Assembly (NCBI RefSeq): GCF_000717645.1
Contig: NZ_JNZZ01000016.1
Coordinates: 62,001-126,000, forward strand
DNA: 64,000 bases
Direction of reading: 5' to 3'
DNA from: Streptomyces californicus
Lineage (GTDB): Bacteria; Actinomycetota; Actinomycetes; Streptomycetales; Streptomycetaceae
Of this stretch, positions 49,493 through 59,647 are shown piece after piece. Below the pieces are notes generated by a model, which worked only from the letters and a program-made list of their open reading frames with translations, made no database searches and had not been told where the DNA came from. Position numbers and translations under genes: made by a program. Numbering within the stretch: the first letter of the stretch is position 1; each line of letters opens with the position of its first letter.

Positions 49493-50003
49493 GGCGGGGT
49501 GTACGAGCGGATGGGCGAGGCCGCCGAGGGCCGAGGCGGGAGAAGGGTGCGGGCCGCGGGCCCGCACCCCTCGACGAGGACCACAGTGACCTGACCACTG
49601 TGAGGACGCAGCGCGCTGCGGGGACCGGTGCCGACACACCGGACACCGCGGCGCGCTGCCGTGCGTACGGTGACCGCGTGCTGACCCTGTGCCGTTCCGG
49701 GGTCCCCCACGGGTGAGGCCCGCCACGAGACCCACGTCACCTACGACTGCGGATAGTAGCCGCCTGTGCCCCCGCCCGGCGTAATGAACCATCCTTTCGG
49801 CCCATGAATTGGACATATCACGATGAAAGATAGTAATGACGGTCATTGCTTCCTATGCCGGTGCCCGCTAACCATGGATTCCGGCAAGCACCGAGTACGA
49901 GCCCTCAGCGATCGCCCATCGGCGGACGCGGCCCGTACGGACCGGTTGCGGCCGACGCGGCGCGAAGGCCGCCAAGCCCGTCCCCCATAGGAAGAGCTCA
50001 CGC
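49493..50003 (+). promoter_or_regulatory. 510-bp gap with promoter, AATGAC palindrome and long leader of the transglycosylase gene
   Basis: TTGGAC (49809-49814) and TAGTAA (49831-49836) are spaced 16 bp and would start transcription near 49842. The 13-bp palindrome AATGACGGTCATT (49835-49847) overlaps the -10/start. The resulting leader of about 160 nt contains a stem with arms CGGTGC (49859 on) and GCACCG (to about 49892). No consensus c-di-AMP riboswitch core (GGGGAA, GGGGTGAATC) is present. Confidence 0.45.
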
Positions 50004-50639
50004 ATGCCCCGCATCTCCACCCTGCGCATCACCCGCTCGCACCAGATCGCCGCCGCCGTACTCGTCGCGGCCGGCTCGGTCACCGCCATAGCCGCCACCG
50101 GCGGCACGAGCGAAGCGCAGACCTCCGCCGCCCGGTCCTCCGTATCCGTGGAGCCGGTCGCCGCGGCGGGCATCCCCACCGCGAAGGACGCCGCCGAGAA
50201 GGCCGCGGAGCAGAAGGCCGCCGAGAGCGCCGCCGCGAAGAAGGCCGCCGAGGCGCGCTCCGACAAGCAGGCCGCCAACCGCTCCACCGAGCGCAAGGCC
50301 GTCACGCCGAAGAAGTTCTCGAACAACCTCGACGGCTGGATCCGCGAGTCGCTCGACATCATGAAGAAGAAGAACATCCCCGGTTCCTACGAGGGACTGC
50401 ACCGCAACATCATGCGCGAGTCCAGCGGCAACCCGAACGCCGTCAACGACTGGGACATCAACGCGCGCAACGGCATCCCCTCCAAGGGACTCCTCCAGGT
50501 CATCCAGCCCACCTTCGACGCCTACCACGTCAAGGGCACCCCGAAGAAGCTGACCGACCCGGTCGCCAACATCACGGCCGCCGCGAACTACGCCGCCGAC
50601 CGGTACGGCTCGATCGACAACGTCGACTCGGCCTACTGA
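50004..50639 (+). CDS. secreted SLT-domain lytic transglycosylase
   Basis: A 211-residue cell-wall enzyme. A signal peptide (ITRSHQIAAAVLVAAGSVTAIAATGG) precedes an Ala/Lys coiled linker (AAEKAAEQKAAESAAAKKAA), then the SLT domain: YEGLHRNIMRESSGNPNAVNDWDINARNGIPSKGLLQVIQPTFDAYH, with catalytic Glu in MRESSGNP and the GLLQVIQPTF box. Such enzymes cut the glycan strands of peptidoglycan, often during sporulation or resuscitation. ATG 50004, with AGGAAGAGC upstream. The long leader suggests post-transcriptional control. Confidence 0.9.
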   Translation: MPRISTLRITRSHQIAAAVLVAAGSVTAIAATGGTSEAQTSAARSSVSVEPVAAAGIPTAKDAAEKAAEQKAAESAAAKKAAEARSDKQAANRSTERKAVTPKKFSNNLDGWIRESLDIMKKKNIPGSYEGLHRNIMRESSGNPNAVNDWDINARNGIPSKGLLQVIQPTFDAYHVKGTPKKLTDPVANITAAANYAADRYGSIDNVDSAY

Positions 50640-50753
50640 GCCACCGCGGGCCGCTCCCGGCGGCCCCCGCCGACCGCCTTCCGAGCACGCGCCGCCGCAG
50701 AGCGATCATGTGACTAATCGCCGCCGTGCGTGCTCCGTATGGCCGAAGGGTAG

Positions 50754-53054
<2,301 letters not shown>

Positions 53055-53134
53055 CCGGGTCCGCCACGCCTGCCGCGGCCACGGTGTGCGTGAGGCCGCC
53101 CGGAGGGGTCCGGGCGGCCTCGGGCGCGGAGGTG

Positions 53135-53635
53135 TCAGCCCTGCTGGAAGAGCTCCGCGGGCAGCGGCTTGAGCAGGGTGTACAGGTCGTCGGTGATCGG
53201 CCGGTCCCAGCTGGCGATGGTCACGAGGACGCCGTCGCTGCGGTCGAACTGGACGCAGGAGATACGGCTCTCGGAGAGCTTGACGCGGCGGACGATCAGC
53301 AGGTTGTCGCCCTGCATGACGGGGACGTCCTCGGTGCTGACGACCTCGATCGGCTCGTCGTTCTCCAGGGCGAGCAGCAGCTGGGCCACCTCGAAGGGGA
53401 CCTGGCCCTCCTCGGTCTCGCGGGCGGGCGAGCCCTCCGGGAGGTTGCCGATGATCATCGCCGGGCCCCGGCCGCCGTACAGGTCGTACCGGAGGAAGAC
53501 GCCCTGGCAGCTGCCGTCGGGGGCGGGGAGCAGACCGGCGCCGAGGTTGCCGGGCCAGTCCCCGGGGTCCATGGCCAGGACGTCGAAGTCCGGGCCCGCG
53601 GGTGTTGCGGCGCTACGGCGGCGGAGGAAGGACAT
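53135..53635 (-). CDS. conserved hypothetical protein next to geoA
   Basis: About 166 residues; ATG 53635 gives MSFLRRRSAATPAGPDFDVLAM (ATG 53644 would add MGG). Blocks are DPGDWPGNLGAGLLPAPDGSCQGVFLRYDLYGG, VPFEVAQLLLALENDEPIEVVST and ISCVQFDRSDGVLVTIASWDRP. Beta-rich, soluble, no catalytic motif recognised. It is convergent with geoA, so it is not an obvious geosmin gene. Function unknown. Confidence 0.78.
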   Translation of the reverse strand: MSFLRRRSAATPAGPDFDVLAMDPGDWPGNLGAGLLPAPDGSCQGVFLRYDLYGGRGPAMIIGNLPEGSPARETEEGQVPFEVAQLLLALENDEPIEVVSTEDVPVMQGDNLLIVRRVKLSESRISCVQFDRSDGVLVTIASWDRPITDDLYTLLKPLPAELFQQG

Positions 53636-53711
53636 GCCGCCCATGGTACGTGTCCCGGCTCACGTCGTGGAGCCGGGCCCGGCCCTCCGGAGCCGGGCCC
53701 GCCGCCTCTCC

Positions 53712-54878
53712 TCAGCCGGGCGGGGGCTGGGATCCCACCAGCCACATGGCGAAGAACTGCGCGCCCCCGCCGTAGGCGTGGCCGAGCGCTCGGGCCGTCC
53801 CGTCGACCTGGTGCTCCCCCGCCCGGCCCCGTACCTGGAGGGCCGCCTCGGCGAAGCGGATCATGCCGGAGGCGCCGATGGGGTTGGTGGACAGGACGCC
53901 GCCCGACGGGTTGACGGGGAGGTCGCCGTCGAGTTCGGTGACGCCCGCCTCGGTGAGCTTCCAGCCCTCGCCCTCGTCCGCGAAGCCGAGGTTCTCCAGC
54001 CACATCGGCTCGTACCAGGAGAACGGCACGTACATCTCGACGGCGTCGATCTCCCTGCGCGGGTCGGTGATGCCCGCCTGGCGGTAGACGTCGGCGGCGC
54101 AGTCCCGGCCGGCCCTCGGTGAGACGAAGTCCTTGCCGGCGAACAGGGTCGGTTCGCTGCGCATCGCCCCGCCGTGCACCCAGGCGGGCGGGTGGGGCGA
54201 GCGTGTGGCGCCGTCGCGGTCGGTGAGGACCATGGCGCAGGCGCCGTCGGAGGACGGGCAGGTCTCGGAGTAGCGGACCGGGTCCCAGAGCATGGGCGAG
54301 CTCTGGACCTGTTCCAGGGTGATGCCGTGGTCGTGGAGGTGTGCGTACGGGTTCTTCAGCGCGTTGCGGCGGTCCTTGTACGCCACGAGCGAGCCGACCG
54401 TGTCGGGGGCCCCGCTCCGCCGCATGTACGCGCGCACGTGCGGGGCGAAGAAGCCGCCCGCGCCGGCCAGCAGCGGCTGCTGGAAGGGGACGGGCAGCGA
54501 GAGACCCCACATGGCGTTGGACTCGGACTGCTTCTCGAAGGCGAGGGTGAGCACGGTGCGGTGCACGCGGGCGGCGACGAGGTTGGCGGCGACCAGCGCG
54601 GTCGATCCGCCGACCGAGCCCGCCGTGTGGACGCGGAGCATGGGTTTGCCGACGGCTCCGAGGGCGTCGGCGAGGTAGAGCTCCGGCATCATGACGCCCT
54701 CGAAGAAGTCGGGGGCCTTGCCGATCACGACGGCGTCGATGTCGCTCCAGGCCAGCCCCGCGTCCTCCAGCGCGCGGACGGCGGCCTCGCGGACCAGTCC
54801 GGCGATGGACACGTCGTGCCGGGCGGCGACGTGCTTGGTCTGGCCGACGCCGACGACCGCGACGGGCTCCTTACGCAT
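53712..54878 (-). CDS. thiolase-fold lipid-transfer protein (Ltp4-like)
   Basis: A 388-residue thiolase superfamily member. HTAGSVGGSTALVAANL lies where thiolases carry the nucleophile but has no Cys; the C-terminal NPSGGVLSTNPIGASG and ALGHAYGGGAQFFAMW keep the fold. These non-canonical thiolases act as retro-aldolases in side-chain degradation of steroids, working with a DUF35 partner. ATG 54878 overlaps the upstream thiolase stop by 8 nt. Part of the operon with DUF35 and crotonase. Confidence 0.85.
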   Translation of the reverse strand: MRKEPVAVVGVGQTKHVAARHDVSIAGLVREAAVRALEDAGLAWSDIDAVVIGKAPDFFEGVMMPELYLADALGAVGKPMLRVHTAGSVGGSTALVAANLVAARVHRTVLTLAFEKQSESNAMWGLSLPVPFQQPLLAGAGGFFAPHVRAYMRRSGAPDTVGSLVAYKDRRNALKNPYAHLHDHGITLEQVQSSPMLWDPVRYSETCPSSDGACAMVLTDRDGATRSPHPPAWVHGGAMRSEPTLFAGKDFVSPRAGRDCAADVYRQAGITDPRREIDAVEMYVPFSWYEPMWLENLGFADEGEGWKLTEAGVTELDGDLPVNPSGGVLSTNPIGASGMIRFAEAALQVRGRAGEHQVDGTARALGHAYGGGAQFFAMWLVGSQPPPG

Positions 54879-55923
54879 GAGCGCTCTCCCCTTCCAGGAC
54901 GGCGACCAGGTTCTGTTGCAGGCAGGGTCCCGAGGTGGCGTGGGCGAGCGCCCGGTCGGACTCGCCGCGGTGGACGCGGGCGGCGGCCTCCCCGAGCCTG
55001 ATGAGCCCGGCGGCCATGACCGGGTTGGCGGCGAGCGCGCCGCCGGAGGGGTTTACGCGGACCTCGTCGCCCAGCCGCAGCGCCTTGCGCAGCACGACTT
55101 CCTGCGAGGTGAAGGGGGCGTGCACCTCGGCGGTGTCGACCGGCCGTTCGAAGGCTCCGGCACGTTCGGCGGCCAGCCGGGTGGACGGGGAGTCGGTCAG
55201 GTCGCGTACGCCGAGGGCGTGGGCCTCGATGCGGTGGTCGATGCCGCGGATCCAGGCGGGCCGCGCGCACAGGGCGCGGGCGGTGTCGCCGGCGGCGAGG
55301 ATCACGGCGGCGGCCCCGTCCCCGACGGGCGGGCAGTCGCCGGTGCGCAGCGGCCGCACCAGGTGGTCGCCGGCGGGGACGTCGCCGGTGAGCTGGGCGT
55401 ACGGGTTGTCGACGGCGGCGGCGCGGTTGCGGGCGGCGATCCGGGCGAGGGCGGGCTCGTCGGTGTCGCCCGCGTCGATGAGCGCCTGGGCCTGGAGGGC
55501 GGCGAGCGCGACGGAGTCCGGCCAGAGGGGGGCGAGGTAGTAGGGGTCGAGCTGCCGGGTGAGGACGTCGCGGACCCGGCCGGGCGAGGACTTGCCGTAG
55601 GAGTAGACGAGCGCGGTGTCCGCCTCGCCGGTCATGATCTTCACCCACGCCTCGTACAGCGCCCACGCCCCGTCCATCTCGACGTGCGACTCGGAGATGG
55701 GCGGGTGGGCGCCGACGCCGTCGAGCGCCATGGTGAAGGAGAAGGCACGCCCGGCGAGGTAGTCGGCCGAGCCGGAGCAGGTGAACCCGATCTCGTTGGC
55801 CCTGAGGCCGGTGGCGCCCAGGACCTCGTGGAGGACGGGCATCAGCAGGTCCACCTCGGAGAGTTCGTCGGTGCGCCGCCGGTGGGCGCTCTGGGCGAAG
55901 GCGACGATGGCGACGTCCCGCAT
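54871..55923 (-). CDS. second thiolase-fold lipid-transfer protein (Ltp3-like)
   Basis: A 350-residue thiolase homolog. MRDVAIVAFAQSAHRRRTDEL opens the fold; HVEMDGAWALYEAWVKIMTGEADTALVYSYGKSS occupies the nucleophile region without Cys; NPSGGALAANPVMAAGLIRLGEAA and ALAHATSGPCLQQNLVAVLE end it. The pairing of two such genes with DUF35 matches steroid/bile-acid side-chain aldolase systems. ATG 55923 abuts the DUF35 stop; 8-nt overlap with the downstream thiolase gene. Confidence 0.85.
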   Translation of the reverse strand: MRDVAIVAFAQSAHRRRTDELSEVDLLMPVLHEVLGATGLRANEIGFTCSGSADYLAGRAFSFTMALDGVGAHPPISESHVEMDGAWALYEAWVKIMTGEADTALVYSYGKSSPGRVRDVLTRQLDPYYLAPLWPDSVALAALQAQALIDAGDTDEPALARIAARNRAAAVDNPYAQLTGDVPAGDHLVRPLRTGDCPPVGDGAAAVILAAGDTARALCARPAWIRGIDHRIEAHALGVRDLTDSPSTRLAAERAGAFERPVDTAEVHAPFTSQEVVLRKALRLGDEVRVNPSGGALAANPVMAAGLIRLGEAAARVHRGESDRALAHATSGPCLQQNLVAVLEGESAHA

Positions 55924-56871
55924 CTACACCAGCTCCTTGTACGTGTCGTAGTCGGCGTCGGGCTCGCCGGTGGGCCGGTAGTGGTCGGGGTGGCGGACGC
56001 CGTCCACCCAGACGGGTTCGACGCGCAGGCCCATGCGCACCTGGTCGTACGGGATGCCGGCGATGCGTCCGTGCAGGGCGAGGTCGGCGCCGTCGAGGGC
56101 GATGTGGGCGTAGACGTACGGGACTTCGATGTCGAGGTTCTTCGCCTTGATGTTGACGATGCAGAACGTGGTGACCGTGCCGCGCGGCCCGACCTCGACC
56201 TGTTCGGCGGTGGCGACTCCGCAGGTGGGGCAGGCTCCGCGCGGCGGTACGTAGACCTTGCGGCAGGCGGGGCAGCGTTCGCCGACGGTGCGGCGGCCTT
56301 CGAGGGCGGCCAGGTAGGCGCTCTGGGCGCGGCCCGGTGTGTGGGTGTAGTCGAGGCGGGCCGGGGCGACGATGCCGGTGACGGGGTCGGCGAACTCCCC
56401 TGTGTGCGGTGCCGGTTCGCCGCCGGCCGCTGCGCCCTCGTACGGTTCGAAGCAGGCGATGTCGGTGATCGCCCCGGTGCGCGCGGCGGCCCAGCGGACG
56501 CGGACGCGCATGCCGGTGCGGACGCTCTCGGGCCCGGGGGCGTCGAGGGCGTGCAGGAGTGCGGTGGAGGCGCCGTCCAGGCGGACCAGCACCCAGGCGA
56601 ACGGGGTGTCCAGCGGCTGATCACGGCGCGGGGAAGGGTTCCAGGCCCAGGTGGTGACGGTGCCGGTGGGGGCCACCTCGACCAGGTCGCGCAGCTCGTT
56701 CGCGGTGACGGGGTCGTACTCCACGGGCGGCACCAGCACCGTGCCGTCGTCCGTGCGGACACCGAGGACGGTGCGCTCGCGGAGCCCGGTGAGGAAGGCG
56801 CTCTGGACGGGGCCGAGGGAGCGGGTGAAGGGGAACTCGACCACCAACGGGGCGCTGAGGACGTCGGACAT
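55924..56871 (-). CDS. DUF35 OB-fold protein with zinc ribbon
   Basis: A 315-residue partner protein. The zinc ribbon CPACRKVYVPPRGACPTCG (about residues 199-217) is followed by a C-terminal OB fold (GPRGTVTTFCIVNIKAKNLDIEVPYVYAHIALDG). The N-terminal half repeats a related beta-rich module (VPPVEYDPVTANELRDLVEVAPTGTVTTWAW). DUF35 proteins form complexes with thiolase-fold aldolases, as expected for the two adjacent genes. The stop TAG is immediately followed by the next ATG. Confidence 0.9.
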   Translation of the reverse strand: MSDVLSAPLVVEFPFTRSLGPVQSAFLTGLRERTVLGVRTDDGTVLVPPVEYDPVTANELRDLVEVAPTGTVTTWAWNPSPRRDQPLDTPFAWVLVRLDGASTALLHALDAPGPESVRTGMRVRVRWAAARTGAITDIACFEPYEGAAAGGEPAPHTGEFADPVTGIVAPARLDYTHTPGRAQSAYLAALEGRRTVGERCPACRKVYVPPRGACPTCGVATAEQVEVGPRGTVTTFCIVNIKAKNLDIEVPYVYAHIALDGADLALHGRIAGIPYDQVRMGLRVEPVWVDGVRHPDHYRPTGEPDADYDTYKELV

Positions 56872-56908
56872 GGCTCTCTCCTGGTATCGGGCGCGCCGGG
56901 TCCTGGGA

Positions 56909-57709
56909 TCAGGCGCGCCGGTAGACGGGCGAACGCTTCTCGGCGAAGGCGCGGGCGCCCTCCTTGGCGTCCTCGGTGGCGAACACCGGCCAGCCGCGCC
57001 TCAGTTCGGCGGCCAGGGCCTCGCTCTCGGTCAGGTCGGCGCCCTCGTAGACCGAGGCTTTGACGGCCTCGACGGCGAGCGGGCCGCAGGCGTTGACGCG
57101 GTCGGCGACGGCGAGGGCCTCCTCCAGTGCGGCTCCGTCGGGCACGACTCTGCCGACGAGTCCGATGGCGGCGGCCTCGTCGGCGGTGTACGAGCGGCCG
57201 GTGAGGAGCATTTCGAGGGCGTGGGTGCGGGGGATCTGGCGGGGCAGGCGGACGGTGGAGCCGCCGATCGGGAAGAGGCCCCGGCGCACCTCGAAGAGCC
57301 CGAACACGGCTCCGGCTCCGGCGATGCGGATGTCGGTGCCCTGGAGGATCTCGGTGCCGCCCGCGACACAGGGGCCCTCCACCGCGGCGATGACCGGCTT
57401 GCGGGGGCGGTGGTGGCGCAGCATCGCCTTCCAGTGGAGGTCGGGGTCGGCGGTCATCCGCTCGCGGTACTCCTCCCCCTCCATGCCGTCGCCCGCCAGC
57501 GCCTTGAGGTCCATGCCCGCGCAGAACGCCCCGCCCGCGCCGGTGAGGACGACGGAGCGGACCGTGTCGTCCGCGTCGGCCGCGAGCCATCCGTCGTACA
57601 GGCCCACGAGCATCGGCAGCGACAGCGCGTTCTTCGCCTGCGGCCTGTTCAACATGAGGACCAGCGTGGCGCCTTCGCGCCGCACGGTGAGGTGTTCCGT
57701 ACCGCCCAT
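56909..57709 (-). CDS. enoyl-CoA hydratase/isomerase (crotonase family)
   Basis: A 266-residue crotonase. VVLTGAGGAFCAGMDLKAL forms the oxyanion hole loop; VEGPCVAGGTEILQGTDIRIAG the second; VRRGLFPIGGSTVRLPR the active-site helix with few catalytic Glu. It hydrates or isomerises an enoyl-CoA. ATG 57709 has AGGAG 6 nt upstream. First gene of the operon, divergent from the FadD19-like ligase with a shared palindrome. Confidence 0.9.
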   Translation of the reverse strand: MGGTEHLTVRREGATLVLMLNRPQAKNALSLPMLVGLYDGWLAADADDTVRSVVLTGAGGAFCAGMDLKALAGDGMEGEEYRERMTADPDLHWKAMLRHHRPRKPVIAAVEGPCVAGGTEILQGTDIRIAGAGAVFGLFEVRRGLFPIGGSTVRLPRQIPRTHALEMLLTGRSYTADEAAAIGLVGRVVPDGAALEEALAVADRVNACGPLAVEAVKASVYEGADLTESEALAAELRRGWPVFATEDAKEGARAFAEKRSPVYRRA

Positions 57710-57771
57710 GACCGACTCCTGTCTGCGGAGGGGAACAGGTTGCAGGAGGAGAGGACACAGTTCAATAGTTT

Positions 57772-57788
57772 TCTGACAGCTCGTCAGA
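57772..57788. promoter_or_regulatory. operator-like palindrome between crotonase and ligase
   Basis: TCTGAC-AGCTC-GTCAGA, perfect 6-bp arms and 5-bp centre, in the divergent promoter region. Likely site for a TetR-type repressor encoded elsewhere. Confidence 0.5.
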
Positions 57789-57875
57789 TTCTTTCGCCGC
57801 CACCCCTTCCCACTTGTGCCGCCCGGCGCTCTAATGACGCCCGTGCCGCCAGTCGCCCCGGGACCAGGAGGAACG

Positions 57876-59522
57876 GTGGAGTACAACCTTGCCGACCTGT
57901 TCGAGTCGGTCGTGGACGTGGTGCCGGACCGTGAGGCGCTCCTCTACGTCGACCACCCCGGTACGGGAGCGGAGCGACGGCTCACCTACGCGGAGCTGGA
58001 CGCCTCGGCCAACCGGATCGCCCACCATCTCATCGACGCGGGCATCCGGCCGGGCGAGCATCTGGGGCTGCACCTCTACAACGGGGTGGAGTACCTCCAG
58101 ACGGTGCTGGGCGCCCTCAAGGCCCGCATCGTCCCGGTGAACGTCAACTACCGCTACGTGGAAGAGGAACTGGTCTACCTCTACCGGGACGCGGACCTGG
58201 CGGCGCTGGTCTTCGACGGGGAGTTCGACGAGCGGGTCGCGGCGGCGGCGCCGCAGGCCACGGGGCTGCGGCATCTGATCCGGGTGGGGCCCGCGCCGAC
58301 GGCCCGTACGGGACCTTCACCGGCCGCTCCCCCGGGCCCGCCGGTCGTGCCGTTCGGTGAGGCGGAGAGGTCGGGTTCGGCCGGCCGGGGATTCGCGTCC
58401 CGGTCCGGCGACGACCAGTTCATCATCTACACCGGGGGCACCACCGGCATGCCCAAGGGGGTGATGTGGCGCCAGGAGGACCTGTTCTTCTCCGGTCTGG
58501 GCGGCGGGGCGCCGACCGGTGATCCGGTGAAGTCGCCCGGCGAGCTGGCCCGGCGGGTCGCGGCGGGCGGCGAGGGGATCACCTTCTTCCCCACTCCGCC
58601 GCTGATGCACGGGACCTCCACGCTGACCGCGTTCATCGGCTTCAACTTCGGTCAACGCGTGGTCGTGCACCGCAAGTTCGTCCCCGAGGAAGTACTGCGG
58701 ACGATCGAGAGGGAGAAGGTCACCAGTGTGTCGCTGGTGGGCGACGCGATGCTGCGTCCGCTGATCGACTGCCTGAAGGGGCCCTGCCGCGGCACGGACT
58801 GCTCGTCGCTGTTCTCGGTCTCCAGCTCCGGGGCCGTCATGTCGGACTCGGTGCGGGCGGAGTTCCAGGCGCTCGTGCCGACGGTGATGCTGCTGAACAA
58901 CTTCGGCTCGTCCGAGTCCGGGTTCAACGGAACGGCGACCGCCGACTCGGGGCCCGAGAACGGTTTCCGGGTGCGGGTCAACGCCCGTACGGCGGTGGTC
59001 GATCCGGCGACGCACGAGCCGGTGGCTCCCGGCGAGCCGGGCCGCATCGCCCAGCGCGGGCACGTGCCGCTCGGCTACTACAACGACCCGGCCAAGACCG
59101 CCGACACCTTCTTCCACCGGGGCGGTGAACGGTGGGTGCTGCTGGGCGACATGGCGACGGTGGACGCGGACGGCATCGTCACCGTCCTCGGCCGGGGCTC
59201 CCAGTGCATCAACACCGGGGGCGAGAAGGTCTATCCGGAGGAGGTCGAGCAGGCGCTCAAGTCCCATCCGGACGTGTACGACGCCCTGGTCGCGGGCGTC
59301 CCCGACGAGCGGTGGGGCAACCGGGTCGCCGCCGTGATCCAACTGCGCGACAGCACCGGGACGTTGAGCCTGGCGGCAGTGCAGGAGCACTGCCGGAGCA
59401 GGCTCGCCGGATACAAGATCCCGCGGGCCCTGGTGCTGGCCGACCGCATCCGGCGTTCGCCGAGCGGCAAGGCAGACTACCGGTGGGCGAAGGCGGTGGC
59501 GGCGGAGGACGGACCGGCCTGA
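57876..59522 (+). CDS. acyl-CoA synthetase resembling FadD19 (steroid side-chain type)
   Basis: A 548-residue ANL-family ligase. AMP-binding box IYTGGTTGMPKGVMWRQED; A5 LLNNFGSSESG; A7 WVLLGDMATVD; A8 GRGSQCINTGGEKVYPEEVEQALKSHPD; catalytic lysine in SPSGKADYRWAK. The sequence pattern, notably the VEYNLADLFESVVDVVPDRE opening and GGTTGMPKGVMWR, is close to mycobacterial FadD19/FadD17. It activates a carboxylate of a hydrophobic molecule to the CoA ester. GTG 57876 follows AGGAGG by 4 nt; upstream ATGs are unlikely. Confidence 0.9.
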   Translation: MEYNLADLFESVVDVVPDREALLYVDHPGTGAERRLTYAELDASANRIAHHLIDAGIRPGEHLGLHLYNGVEYLQTVLGALKARIVPVNVNYRYVEEELVYLYRDADLAALVFDGEFDERVAAAAPQATGLRHLIRVGPAPTARTGPSPAAPPGPPVVPFGEAERSGSAGRGFASRSGDDQFIIYTGGTTGMPKGVMWRQEDLFFSGLGGGAPTGDPVKSPGELARRVAAGGEGITFFPTPPLMHGTSTLTAFIGFNFGQRVVVHRKFVPEEVLRTIEREKVTSVSLVGDAMLRPLIDCLKGPCRGTDCSSLFSVSSSGAVMSDSVRAEFQALVPTVMLLNNFGSSESGFNGTATADSGPENGFRVRVNARTAVVDPATHEPVAPGEPGRIAQRGHVPLGYYNDPAKTADTFFHRGGERWVLLGDMATVDADGIVTVLGRGSQCINTGGEKVYPEEVEQALKSHPDVYDALVAGVPDERWGNRVAAVIQLRDSTGTLSLAAVQEHCRSRLAGYKIPRALVLADRIRRSPSGKADYRWAKAVAAEDGPA

Positions 59523-59647
59523 GGACCCGCGCCGTCATACGTCCGGCCCGCGATCGATGTGATCGTCGGACCCCGTGGCGCGCCGGGAACGGGACGCGGA
59601 GCGTCGAGAACGGCCCGCCGGGCGGTCCGGGGCCGACGCCCACCCGG

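Noticed and set aside
49842..50003. c-di-AMP (ydaO) riboswitch before the transglycosylase
   Set aside because: The hallmark GGGGAA and GGGGTGAATC blocks are not present.
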